From Sipunculus nudus (Eukaryota > Annelida > Sipuncula > Golfingiida > Sipunculidae), in contig CM049310.1 in assembly GCA_026874595.1 (NCBI GenBank), positions 31,561,558 through 31,625,557 of the forward strand: a DNA stretch of 64,000 nucleotides. Direction: 5' to 3'. The notes beneath the pieces are model-generated. The model had not been told where the DNA came from, searched no databases, and saw only the letters and a list, made by a program, of their open reading frames with translations. The position numbers and the translations under genes were made by a program. Below, piece by piece: positions 1-12,200 of this stretch; within the stretch, counting starts at the first letter, position 1; every line of letters begins with the position of its first letter.

Positions 1-605
1 CTACTCTCATATAATTCCAAGAGATCTTAAAAAGGGAATGATTTTATTCAAGTTTATATATGGATTACTTCATTAAATTACCATTATTTTTATTTATATA
101 TTTTTTAAATTTCATTACTACACGTGTATAAAAACATAGACACGTTTATATATTTGGATACAGACAGTAAAATATAACATATCAGATGGCTTTTAAACTG
201 AAAAGCGACCATAAAGGGCAAATTTTTCACACAGATCCTCGAGAGTGATGTCATCTTTTTTTAACAATATCGGCAATAACCAACCAACAGGGAATCAGAG
301 TATACAATGCTGATGAATCGTTTCGAATGAAAGGTGGAGATTTTTCTAATCTCCATTGTCTTTAGGTGGATCGGGAACCTTTTTCTGTCGCTTGGTGGGA
401 CCACTCGTGGCCCATAAACCAAAAAACAATTGAATTATCTTGTTTCAGCAGAAGCCCATCTCTATTTGCCGTGGGAATTTTGGAGTTCAGCTGGCGTCAG
501 TGGAAGTCCTGACAAGATATTTTTAAAGACATAACTCTACTTCCATTCCACCCACACAAAAATCATACAAGATCGCGTGGGAAAGAACCCTTTTCCTTCA
601 TTTTT
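1..605. other. Non-coding stretch, nothing recognised
   Basis: AT-rich sequence with no open frame of interest, no tandem repeat and no recognisable RNA gene. It ends where the hairpin leader of the next repeat begins. Confidence 0.5.
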
Positions 606-1340
606 AGCTCAGCTGACTATAAGTCATCTGAGCTATAGTCATGGTCCATTGTCCGTCGTCCGTCCGTCTGTCTGTCCGTCCGTCCGTCCGTCCGTCTGGG
701 TGTCCGTCCGTAAGACTGGCACGTTTCGACACCGTTGGACCTACGAATCTTAATTTTGGCATAATGTTAGATGTCCCCATAATCTCCTACCATGCCAAAA
801 ATTGGGTCAATAGGACTTTGTTCCTTTGAGATATTAAGGAGAAACCTCAATTTTTTATTAGAAATCTATTTTCACACTTCAGGACTGCCTAATATCAAAA
901 CCACTCATCTGGTTTTCTTCATATTTACCATAAATATTCCTCTATATAGTTCCTATGTACATGCCAGATATTAAGTCAGTATTATATAATTTAAAAAAGT
1001 TATGGGCCCAAACATAATGGACTTTGTAAAAAAATCAGGAAGATATTTGGTCACTTAAGACCAAAAGTGTTAAAGGTAGGGACTTTTTTTCCAGTAATAC
1101 AACTTTAATTAATCAAAATTTGATTGTATACCAAAAATTAGACCAAAATCTGTTAAATTTTTTTAAATATTGGCAAAAATATAAAATTGGTACCTTAAAT
1201 TTTGCCCAACTTTGGCCATGGCACGTTTTTTTCCTGTAAGTACTGTGGATTTAATTTTCACACCATGTATACATAAGGATTCAATCTGTTAAAATCTGAA
1301 ATTTGAAAATAAAAGCTGCAAAATTAGACTAGTTATTGAA
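606..1340. repeat. Dispersed repeat with hairpin leader and GTCC tract, copy 1
   Basis: The element opens with a 13-bp stem hairpin (606-618 pairs with 622-634, one mismatch, 3-nt loop). A GTCC/GTCT tetranucleotide tract at about 650-712 follows, then about 600 bp of AT-rich body. A hairpin leader followed by a GTCC run is a layout I know from abundant bivalve repeats; that assignment is from memory. The body from about 758 is related to the next segment (1442-1990). No transposase is encoded; the short ORFs here are chance. A non-autonomous element or old duplicated transcript are both possible. Confidence 0.6.
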
Positions 1341-1441
1341 TTTTTTTGGAGGCTCTTGTTGTATTCCCTTAAATTGTCAAGCAGTCCACTTTGATGACTG
1401 TAGGTCATTCAGTGCACATCTCTATGCTCCCCAGGCTGTTG

Positions 1442-1990
1442 ACATAATTTTAGATGTCCCCAAAATCTCCTACCATACCGAAAACTGGGTCATTAGGACT
1501 TTGTTCCTTCGAGATATTTAGGAAAAAAACTCTGTTTTCCATAAAAAAAAAGCCATTGTTACACTTCAAGGCTGCCTAATATCAAAACCACTGATCTGTT
1601 TTTGATCGTATTTAGTATTCACATTCTTTTATACATTTTCTATGAACATACCAAAAATTAGGTCAGTATTGGGTATTGTTTTGAAGTAATGAGCCAAAAC
1701 ATAATGCAATTTTTTAAAAAATCAGGAAATATATTTACTCACCTAACATGAGAATTGCTGAACCTAGAGACTTTTTTTCAGGAATATAACTTTATTTAAT
1801 CAAGATTCAATTGTTTACCCAAAATTAGATCTGAATTTTGCAAATTTTTCAAGTTATTAGCATAAATAAAAAATCAATACCTTAAATTTTGTCCAACTTT
1901 GGCACTGTTGATTTAATTTTCCCAGCTTATTTGCATAAGGATTAAATCTTTTAAAATCTGAACTTTCAAAAGAAATTGATTGGAATGAAT
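1442..1990. repeat. Diverged second copy of the 758-1340 body
   Basis: Blocks such as 'ttagatgtcccc', 'aatctcctacca', 'ggactttgttcctt' and 'gcctaatatcaaaaccact' recur here in the same order as in 758-1340, shifted by about 660-685 bp. The copy lacks the hairpin and the GTCC tract. A third, shorter relic is visible near 3,228-3,330 ('cctatgtacatgccag' then an 'ataatgtacctt' block). The divergence implies an old tandem duplication or two independent insertions. Confidence 0.65.
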
Positions 1991-4324
1991 AGCTTTTATT
2001 CATGTTTTCATACACCATGTCAAGTGTTGTTTACATCTAGCCCACCTATTAGTACAGCCTTCACTTGCATTATGTAACCCACCCCAGGCAGCTTACCTTG
2101 GCCCAGCTTGGCCACTACTAGCAGGCTTCCCCTCTGCCCTGCATTCATCCCCCCAGCTGGTGCATAAACTAGATGAATGTTATAATTTTTCTGTATTTTA
2201 TTTTATTCTTGGACATGCTACATTTTAGATTTTGTATTGAACCACCAGGGTTACAATGATTAAAGTGTACATTTAATTGTGTCTATAAAGGGTTGTATTG
2301 CTGTAAAAGTGTGGATGTTCATGAGATAAGTAATTCCTTACTTCAGAAGAGTAAAAACTTCACCAGGTGTGAAATTGACTATTAATTCCAGTAATTAATT
2401 AAAACTGGGATAGTAATAAGCACAATGATATTGTTTGTCCCTCATTCAACCAACAGTGTGTATACTTTATTTGAAAAGATGTTTTATTTTATCAAATTTA
2501 CTTTTATTTTATTTAGATGAATAAAATTAAGCATGTCCTGAAAACTCCAATGTGCAAAACTTTTTAATAGTGATTCAAGGAATATTCTTGTAGATGCCAT
2601 GTTGTGGCATTATTTTCTTTTAAAATCAGTTTAAACATTTATGATTTAAAGATAATAAAATATATGTGTATGCATAATATGACCCAATGTTTTTTACTCT
2701 GTATATATAATGATTGCAACTTTTGCAACAAATTTAATATTTTAACTTATATTTTCAGGTTTTTTAATTAAAAATTTATAAACCTGTAAATAAAAAAATG
2801 ATTCAGATAAAAACTTCTTAATGGAAAAAGTGGATCTGCTTAAAAAAAATAGGATTATATATAAACTTAAATGCATTATTCTCTTGAAAGTCCTTTCTGT
2901 CCACTTGCCTGTCCATCTGTAAATTTTCGTATGCAACACAGTATCTCAAAACTTTTACTGTTTTTCTTCATGACAGTCTTGTCAGAGTATAAGTTTGCAA
3001 TCATATATTTAGAACTTTACTATAACCAAGTAGCAGGGCCCCTTTCCTCTTAGCTTTTCATATTCTTATATAAATGAAAAACATTACAATAGAATATTTC
3101 TACATCCACCTTCGTGCTGCCCTCACTTTTCCCTTCTCCGAACCCCATCCCAAAGTTAGCCATAGTAAGCAAGAACAAGATGAATCAGATATATTCATAC
3201 TTTAATATTTTGTATAACTATTCGTCCATAGGTACCTATGTACATGCCAGAAATTATGTAAATATTGTGTAATATGTAGACATATTGGGTATCACAATAA
3301 TGTACCTTGTCAAGACTAAAGAGATATTGTGTCATACAGTCACATATTCATAAATCACTTTCTTCAGCATAGTTAATCATAACATCATATCTGTCAAATT
3401 GAACGCTTGCAGACTACCATATACTTTAGATCCTTCAACAAATAGCCTTATCATCATTCTACTGCTGCTTATTACTGCTGTCATTGCATTCATATTTGCT
3501 CAAATATATCACAATTTTCAACCCCTCCTAAATAAATAAAAAATAAACCACTTTATTTGACTCTATTAATCCATCAGTCAGGTAATTTCATTTATCATTT
3601 ACTCACATATTACATTACATTCCTTTATAATAGCCCAACATGTACATGATATTCATAAGCTTTATCGACTCGATATAGTATCACAGTGGAGAAACATTTA
3701 TTGTCCAATCACGATCAGCTGAGCGCCGTGACCCATGGGTCCCTTGTTATGCAACGCATCGAGATCGTTTAATTTTTTCTTTTGTATCATCAAATAAATT
3801 TTGAAATAATTAATAAGGAACGTGACAAAAGACTAAGAGTGCTCTAAATTACAACAGTATTTATATTAATATTTACCACTTTCATACTTATATTAACAAA
3901 AAAAAAACCCTTTGTTTTTGTGTCGTATATAGGCCATTTAAATTTTAATCCACAAACATGACAGCGTCTGAGATTGTTTTGGTTTACAATATACATGCTC
4001 TTACTGTCATTGACACAGGAATTAACCAACTAAATATAACCAATAGATTCATGTGCCTGCATTGAAATATAAAACAAATATGTCATGTTTCCCTGATAAA
4101 CTTATGTGTCCATTTAACCATTTTCACAACGGTATCATTACCAATGTTATGTCAATGCAGCTATCAAGAAAAATTGGTACCAGATGAACATGTTATTAAG
4201 TATATGATGTGGTTTACAATATGCTGTTGAGATGAGCTTGTTGAGATGAGTAAAGTTCCAGAGGTCAGAATAAAACACGTACGAGTCATTCCACTCATTT
4301 CCCGTTAACTGCCGCCACGGCGAT
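1991..4324. other. AT-rich intergenic DNA
   Basis: No credible coding sequence. A GC-richer patch with several 'ccc' runs lies at about 2,040-2,165. A relic of the 758-1340 repeat body lies at about 3,228-3,330. The ORFs of about 60 residues on both strands have no domain, signal or splice context. Sequence homologous to copy B of the segmental duplication begins only near 4,325. Confidence 0.5.
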
Positions 4325-5140
4325 GACACTGTGCCATGAGCCAGAATGACTGTAACGTGACCACTGTGTGATGAGTTATGAGTAAGAATGAATATAACCT
4401 GACCACTGTGTAAAGAATCATGGGTTAGAATGAATGTAACGTGACCACTGTGTAAGGAATTTAGGGTCAGAATGAATGTAGCGTGACCACTGTGTAAGGA
4501 GTTATGAGTTAGAATGAATGTAACGTGACCAATGTGTAAGGAGTTATGAGTTAGAATGAATGTAACGTGACCACTGTGTAAGGAGTTATGAGTTAGAATG
4601 AATGTAACGTGACCAATGTGTAAGGAGTTATGAGTTAGAATGAATGTAACGTGACCACTGTGTAAAGAATTATGGGTTAGTATGAATGTAACGTGACCAC
4701 TGTGTAAGGAATCATGGGTTAGAATGAATGTAACGTGACCAATGTCTAAGGAGTTATGAGTTAGAATGAATGTAACGTGACCACTGTGTAAGGAGTTATG
4801 AGTTAGAATGAATGTAACGTGACCACTGTGTAAAGAATTATGGGTTAGTATGAATGTAACGTGACCACTGTGTAAGGAATTAAGGGTTAGAATGAATCTA
4901 ACTTGACCAATGTGTAAGGAAGTATGAGTTAGAATGAATGTAACGTGACCACTGTGTAAGGAATTATGGGTTAGAATGAATGTAACGTGACCAATGTGTA
5001 AGGAGTTATGAGTTAGAATGAATGTAACGTGACCACTGTGTAAGGAGTTATGAGTTAGAATGAATGTAACGTGACCACTGTGTAAGGTGTTATGAGTTAA
5101 AATGAATGTAATGTGACCACTGTGTAAAAAGTTATGAGGT
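4325..5140. repeat. 42-bp minisatellite array, copy A
   Basis: About 19 head-to-tail units of 42 bp, each containing 'gttagaatgaatgtaacg' followed by 'tgaccactgtgtaa'. Unit variants differ mainly at 'accact/accaat' and at the 'aggagttatg' segment. The period is divisible by three, so the minus strand can stay open through the related array in copy B, but no start, signal or splice context supports coding. The same unit forms the arrays at 16,195-16,571 and 17,225-17,735, marking the left side of the duplicated block. Confidence 0.95.
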
Positions 5141-5635
5141 CAACAACTGCCTCTGTGGTTAAGTGTATAAGTAGTCAATGGATTGGAACTTCCGCTCTCT
5201 CTGTCTCTTTACTGATCGTTTTACCTCAAGTTAACGTTATTGTCCTGATATATATCAATACAGGCCTAAGTTCAATCGACATTTACGTTATCGTTTCCCT
5301 GACGCAGCATTTACTGTTAACGTAAATTGTCCCACGCCCAGGGGCTTCTGAAATTTGTATAAAATAGAAAAGAAAGCAGAAATACTGAAATTCTAACATG
5401 ATAATAACATTGTGCTGCCCACGGTAAATTTAAATACCACGGTGTGCTTGTTTTAACAACGACGCACGCACGGCTGCAGATTGTTGATTGAGTTGTTTCT
5501 CGTTTCTGTAGCTAATATTGATCGAGCATGAAAACTCGGATAAACTATCTGTCCGTTTTACTGATCATTCCATTTACGTTCATGCCATCTTTATATGTAT
5601 ATAAAAATGAAGGGAACGCATGGAATCAATACGCC
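5141..5635. repeat. Single-copy spacer of duplicated block, copy A
   Basis: This spacer joins the 42-bp and 21-bp arrays and is closely matched by 17,736-18,254 in copy B: shared 'cttccgct.tctctgtct', 'aatatatcaatacaggcct', 'acgcacgcacggctgcag' and 'gatcgagcatgaaaactc' blocks. Copy B carries about 52 extra bases near 18,160-18,212 relative to this copy. It also contains the start codon and hydrophobic leader of the short ORF at 5,528-5,752. Confidence 0.8.
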
Positions 5636-5752
5636 TTCAGTGATATCAATACGACCATCAATGACGAAAATACGCCCATCAATAGTATCAATACGCTCAT
5701 CAATTATATCAATAGCGCGTCAATGGTAACAATACGCCCATCAATAAAATGA
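5528..5752 (+). CDS. Short ORF: hydrophobic leader running into 21-bp repeat (doubtful gene)
   Basis: A 74-residue frame starts MKTRINYLSVLLIIPFTF. It has a basic N-terminus and a hydrophobic core at about residues 7-24, which resembles a signal peptide or a single membrane segment. After 'YVYKNEGNAWNQYAFSD' it enters the 21-bp array, giving imperfect INDINTP-like heptads, and stops at 5,750-5,752. The ATG has A at -3. In copy B the same start and leader (MKTQINCLSVLLIIPFTF) run into a stop after about 26 residues because of extra sequence near 18,160-18,212. I cannot assign a function. It may be a decayed or nascent secreted repeat protein, or chance. Confidence 0.2.
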   Translation: MKTRINYLSVLLIIPFTFMPSLYVYKNEGNAWNQYAFSDINTTINDENTPINSINTLINYINSASMVTIRPSIK

Positions 5753-6030
5753 TTGGCGATGTTTAACAATTCGCCCATCAATGAAATCAATGTGCCCATC
5801 AATGATATCAATACGCCCCTCAATGATATTGATCCGCCCATCAATGATGTAAATACGCCCATCAATGGTATCAATACGCCCCTCAATGATATTGATATGC
5901 CCATCAATGATATGATCATGCCCATGAATGATATCAATACGCCCCTGATGATATATGATTTCAATACGCCCCTCAGTAATATCAATACGCCCATCAATTA
6001 TATTACCACGCCCGTCAATCATATCATAAT
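5636..6030. repeat. 21-bp minisatellite array, copy A
   Basis: About 18-19 units of 21 bp built on 'cccatcaatgatatcaata'. A period divisible by three keeps frames open on both strands: plus reads INDINTP-like heptads, minus reads LISLMGV-like and DIIDGRI-like heptads. Openness in several frames is a property of the unit and not evidence for coding. The homologous array in copy B lies at 18,255-18,755. Confidence 0.93.
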
Positions 6031-7437
6031 TTGAAAGTTTCTGTTCAATGTCACCATAACAACCCATGCTGTAGAGTGGTATGTGGCCATGCTCCTCCTT
6101 TTTGAACAGTCTTCCATTCTGAGCTATCACCGTTTAAGTTTTTGTGACAGCATGCCACTGTGTCGTCGGTTGACTTATTCATGAAATAAGCCTTTACTGC
6201 TAAATCCATACTTGCTTCCCTTGGTTTATATCGGAACCACTTCAAATGGATGCTCTATAAAATATATCGGACAGTGTCGTTACATTGCTGTGACGATCAT
6301 ATGGTTTTAAGATCACTTTTTGTGTCGTAATAATGACTGTGCCTGAATTATGTATAAATATTGATATATCATTTTTTATAATCAGACTTTATATTGTATT
6401 AATATTAACCAAAAGAAGAATTTTCCTAATGCAATAAATTTGGATTGCCGGTTGGATTGCTTTACAACTGCTCAAAGATGTCCCTGTAGGATTTGATGTT
6501 TACACAAATACCCGGTTTCGGAAGAATCAAACGTGTTTTACATGTTACTGCTAGCAGAAGACCCTTGCCTGTTTTTGAGTTTTTTAATACTTGTTTAATA
6601 TAGGAAGTACTTAATTAAAACCGGGTTCCTTCATTGATTGAAGTCGCTGATCGTCTCCTTATAGAGGTTAAGACCACCTGACTTAACAATGATCATGAAT
6701 CAACGTATCATATAACCCTGCCGCAGAATAACAAGAAACAAGAAGTCACGTGGGTAGATAAAAGCGAATTATACTCCTATGGTGTCGTGGGGGCAAGTTT
6801 TCTAGAAAAAAAGCAAATTCATGGATAAAAAAAGACGTTAAGAAAATGTAAATATACAACCAAAACCCTTCAGCTTACATCACAAAAGCGTTCATCATAT
6901 TGCTAAATTTATTTACAACTCATCTCGGTCAGTAGCTGTGACAACCCGACTAAGCAGGCAATGATAATTGGGCCAGTTATCTGGTCGTAATGTCAGAGGG
7001 CTGATATATCGCAACTCGATCAGACAAATGTTGTTCTTCTGGCCTCTCAAAAATTGTATCTTACCTGTGCCTCCGAGGCTCCAACCCCCGGCATAAGTTA
7101 TATTTTTGTGCTTTCATTTAGTGGCTTCCCGTTTAACGCTTTAAGGGACAGACGTTATAGCTTACATCAGCCCGAAAATACGCTACTCTGCTACATACAG
7201 GCCCTGATCAGCCCCAAGAGAGCTTTATAGACATTTCAGATCATTAGAGCATGAATTGTACAAAGGACGTCAGTCGATAGAACTAGAAAAATCCAGTCGT
7301 TGAATACTATTTTTATACACCATTAGAATATAATGAACACGTTTGTTATTCTTTTACACCTGCATCATAAGAGCTTGAACATTTAATTTTTTTTCCAAAA
7401 TATATTTTCCCATTATTCAATCTGAATAAAAGTAATT
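6031..7437. repeat. Spacer between 21-bp and 60-bp arrays, copy A
   Basis: The spacer is homologous in pieces to 18,756-20,856. Shared blocks include 'ggacagtgtcgttacattgc' (with small changes), 'tcacaaaagcgttcat', 'agctgtgacaacccgact' and 'gccctgatcagccccaag'. Copy A alone carries about 320 bp at roughly 6,400-6,720. It lacks two segments present in copy B (about 19,325-19,797 and 19,946-20,502), so it serves as an empty-site reference for the SINE there. No gene is seen. Confidence 0.75.
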
Positions 7438-9240
7438 ATGATGTCACGTGGTAACGTCACGGAGAGACTAGAGTTAACAGACTTTATTACAGTCAGGATC
7501 ATATCACGTGGTTACGTCACGGAGAGACTGAAGATAACGCACTGAGTAACAATCAGGATCATGCCACTTGGTTACTTCACCGAGAGACTGGAGAAAACAC
7601 TGTGTAACAATCATGATCATGCCACGTGCTAACGCCACGGAGAGACTGGATATAGGACACTGTGACACAATCAGGATCATGTCACTTGGTTACGTCACCG
7701 AGAGACTGGAGATAACACACTGTGTAACAGTCATGATCATGCCACGTGCTAACGCCACGGAGAGACTGGATATAGGACACTGTGACACAATCAGGATCAT
7801 GTCACTTGGTTACGTCACCGAGAGACTGGAGATAACCCACTGCGTAACAATCAGGATTATTTCACGTAGTTACGTCACGGACATATTTGAGATAACATAC
7901 TGTGACACAATCAGGTTCATGTCACGTGGTTACACCACCGAGAGACTGGAGATAACACACTGTGTAACAGTCATGATCATGTCACGTGCTAACGCCACGG
8001 AGAGACTGGATATAGGACACTATGACACAATCAGGATCATGTCACGTGGTTACATCACCGAGAGACTGGAGATAACACACTGCGTAACAGTCATGATCAT
8101 GTCACGTGCTAACGCCACGGAGAGACTGGATATAGGACACTGTGACAAAATCAGGATCATGTCACGTGGTTACATCACCGAGAGACTGGAGATAACACAC
8201 TGTGTAACAGTCATGATTATGTCACGTGCTAACGCCACGGAGAGACCGGATATAGGACACTGTGACACAATCAGGATCATGCCACTTGGTTACGTCACCG
8301 AGAGACTGGAGATAACACTGTGTAACAATCATGATCATGCCACGTGCTAACGCCACGGAAAGACTGGATATAGGACACTGTGACACAATCAGGATCATGT
8401 CACTTGGTTACGTCACCGAGAGACTGGAGATAACCCACTGTGTAACAATCAGGATTTTTTCACGTAGTTACGTCACGGACCTATTTGAGATAACATACTG
8501 TGACACAATCAGGTTCATGTCACGTGGTTACATCACCGAGAGACTGGAGATAACACACTGTCTAACAGTCATGATCATGTCACGTGCTAACGCCACGGAG
8601 AGACTGGATATAGGACAGTGACACAATCAGGATCATGTCACCTGGTTACGTCACCGAGAGACTGGAGATCACACACTGCGTAACATTCAGGATTATGTCA
8701 CGTACTTACGACATATTTGAGATAACATACTGTGACACAATCAGGTTCATGTCATGTGGTTACATCACCGAGAGACTGGAGATAACATACTTTGTAAAAG
8801 TCACAATCATGTCACGTGGTAACATAACGGAGAGATAACACACTGTGTAGCAATCGGGATTATGTCAGGTGGTTACGTCACCGAGAAACTTGAGATAAAA
8901 CACTGTGTAACCATCAGGAGCATGTCACGTGGTTACGTCACGGATATTTTTGAGATAACATACTGTGAAACAATCAGGCCCATGTCACATGGCTACGTCA
9001 CGGAGAAACTTCAGATAACACACTGTGTAACAGTCTCGATCATGTCACGTGGTTACATCACGGAGAGATAACACACTGTGTTACAATCAGGATCAATTCA
9101 CGTGGTTACGTCAACGAGAGACTGGAGATAACATACTGTGACACAATCAGGATCATGTCACGTGAATATGTCACCGAGAGACTTGAGATAACATACTGTG
9201 GCACAATCAGGATTATTTCATGTGGTTACGTCACCGAGGG
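7438..9240. repeat. 60-bp minisatellite array with dimeric higher-order units, copy A
   Basis: About 30 units of 60 bp. Two unit types often alternate to give a 120-bp dimer: one has 'ttggttacgtcaccgagaga', the other 'cacgtgctaacgccacggag'. Further types interrupt the alternation ('acatatttgagataac'). Most units carry the palindrome CACGTG or a close variant and an ACGTCA motif. The plus frame stays open for 260 residues at 7,568-8,350 because the period is 60; the repeated peptide ATERLDIGHCDTIRIM has no recognisable fold, so I do not call it a gene. The homologous array is at 20,857-22,060. Confidence 0.95.
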
Positions 9241-12200
9241 ATTCTCTTCCAAAGAGGCCATCTTTAGGTATGATAGATGATATCTCTACATAGGAGGTCA
9301 CTTGTTAAACACAAGGTATGACAGATACATCTCTACGCAGGGGGTCAGTTGTTAACACAAGGTATGGGAGATGACATCTCTACACAAGAGGTCACTTGTT
9401 ACCACAAGGTATAAAAGATGACATCTCTACACAGGGAGCCACTTGTTAACACAAGGTATGACAGATGACATCTCTACGCAGGGGGTCACTTGTAAATACG
9501 AGGTCTGAGAGATGACATTTCTATACAGTAGGTCACTTGTTAACAAAAGGGATGGGAGATGACATTTCTACACAAGAGGTCACTTTTTATCACAAAACTC
9601 AAGGTAAGGAAATTGACATCTCTTTACATCACCGAGGGATTCTCCTCCAAACAGGCCATCTTTAGGTATGATAGATGACATCTCTACATATAAGGTCACT
9701 TGTTAATACAAGGTATGGAAAATAACATCCCTACACAGGAGTTCACTTGTTTACACAAAACACAAGGTATGGAAGATGAAATCACTACACAGGAGATCAC
9801 ATGTTAAATCAAGGTATGACAGATGACATCTCTACACAGGAGGTCATTTGTTATTACAAGGTGTAGAAGATAACATTTCTACACAGAAGGTCACTTGTTA
9901 ACACAAGGTATTAAAGGTTACATCTCTAAACAGGGTGGTCACTTGTTAACTCAAGGTGTGGAAGATAACATCTCTACACAGGAAGTCAATTGTTAACACA
10001 AGGTATAGAAGATAACATCTCTACACAGGAAGTCCCTTATTAACACAAGGTATGAAAGGTGACATCTCTACAGAGGGGGGTCACTTGTTAACACAAGGTA
10101 TGGAAAATGATAAAGGTCAATTGTTAACACAAGGTATAGAAGATAACATCACTACACAGGAGGTCACTTGTTAACACAAGGTATAGAAGATAACATCTCT
10201 ATTCAGGAGATCACTTGTTAACACATCTCTACACAGGGGGGTCAATTGTGAACACAAGGTATAGAAGATAACATCACTACACAGGAGGTTACTTGTTAAC
10301 ACAAAATATGGAAGATGATAAAGGTCAATTGTGAACACAAGGTATAGAAGATAACATCACTACACAGGAGGTCACTTGTTAACACAAGGTATAGAATATA
10401 ACATCTCTATTCAGGAGATCACTTGTTAACTCAAAGTATGAAGATGACATCTCTACACAGGGGGTTCACTTGTTAACACAAGGTGTGGAAGATGACATCT
10501 CTACATAGGAGGTCACTTGTTAGCAAAAGGTGTGGAAAATGACATCTCTACACAGGAGGTCATTTGTTAACACAAGGTATAAAAGATATTAACATCTCTA
10601 CACAGGAGGTCTATTGTTAACACAAGGATTAGAAGATAACATCTCTACACAGGAGGTCACTTGTTAACACAAGGCGTGGAAGATAACATCTCTACACAGG
10701 AGGTCACTTGTTAAAACAAGGTGTGGAAGATGACTTTATTCACAGGGGGTCACTCGTTAACTCAAGGTATAGAAGATAACATCTCTACACAGGAGCTCAC
10801 TTGTTAACACAAGGTTTAGAAGATAACATTTCTACTTAGGAGGTCACTTATTAACACAAGGTATAGAAGATAACATCTCTACACTGGAGGTCACTTGTAC
10901 AACACAAGGTATCGAAGTTAACTTCTCTACACAGGAGGTCACTTGTTAACAAAAGTGTGGAAGATAACATCTCTACCGAGAGGTCACTTGTCAACACAAG
11001 GTGTGGAAGATAACATCTCTACACAGGAGGTCACTTGTTAACACAAAGTGTGGAAGATGACATCTCTACACAGGAGGTCACTTGTTAACATAAAGTATAG
11101 AAGATAACATCTCTACACTGAAGGTCACTTGTACAACACAAGGTATAGAAGTTAACTTCTCTACACTGGAGGTCACTTGTTAACACAAGGTAGGTAAGAT
11201 GAAAAAGGTCACTTGTTAACACAAGGTATAGAAGATAATATCTCTGCACAGGGGGTTCACTTGTTAACACAAGGTGTGGAAGATGACATCTCTACACGGA
11301 GGGGTCACTTGTTAACACATGCTGTGGAAGATGACATCTCTACTAAGGAGGTCACTTGTTAACACAAGGTATGCAAGATGTTAAAGGTCACTTGTTAACA
11401 CAAGGTATAGAAGATAACATATCTACAAAGGAGCTCACTTGTTAACACAAGGTTTAGAAGATAACATCTCTACTTAGGAGTTCACTTATTAATACAAGGT
11501 ATAGAAGATAACATCTCTACACTGGAGGTCACTTGTACAACACAAGGTATCGAAGTTAACTTCTCTACACAGGAGGTCACTTGTTAACAAAAAGTGTGGA
11601 AGATAACATCTCTACACAGGAGGTCACTTGTTAACACAAGGTGTGGAAGATAACATCTCTACACAGGAGGTCACTTGTTTACACAAAGTGTGGAAGATGA
11701 CATCTCCACACAAGAGGTCACTTGTTAACATAAAGTATAGAAGATAACATCTCTACACTGGAGGTCACTTGTACAACACAAGGTATAGACATTAACTTCT
11801 CTACACTGGAGGTCACTTGTTAACAAAAAGTGTGGAAGATAACATCACTACGCAGGAGGTCACTTGTTAACACAAGTGTGGAAGATAACATCTCTACACA
11901 GGAGGTCACTTGTTAACAAAAAGTATGAAGATGACATCTCTACACAGGGGGTTCACTTGTTAACACAAGGTGTGGAAGATGACATCTCTACATAGGAGGT
12001 CACTTGTTAACAAAAGGTGTGGAAAATGACATCTCTACTTAGGAGGTCACTTGTTAACACAAGGTAGGTAAGATGAAAAAGGTCACTTGTTAACACAAGG
12101 TATAGAAGATAATATCTCTGCACAGGGGGTTCACTTGTTAACACAAGGTGTGGAAGATGACATCTCTACACGGAGGGGTCACTTGTTAACACATGCTGTG

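Noticed and set aside
7568-8350. 260-residue plus-strand ORF
   Set aside because: It is the translation of a 60-bp minisatellite whose period is a multiple of three; the open frame needs only one unit without stops. No leader, splice site or fold is apparent.
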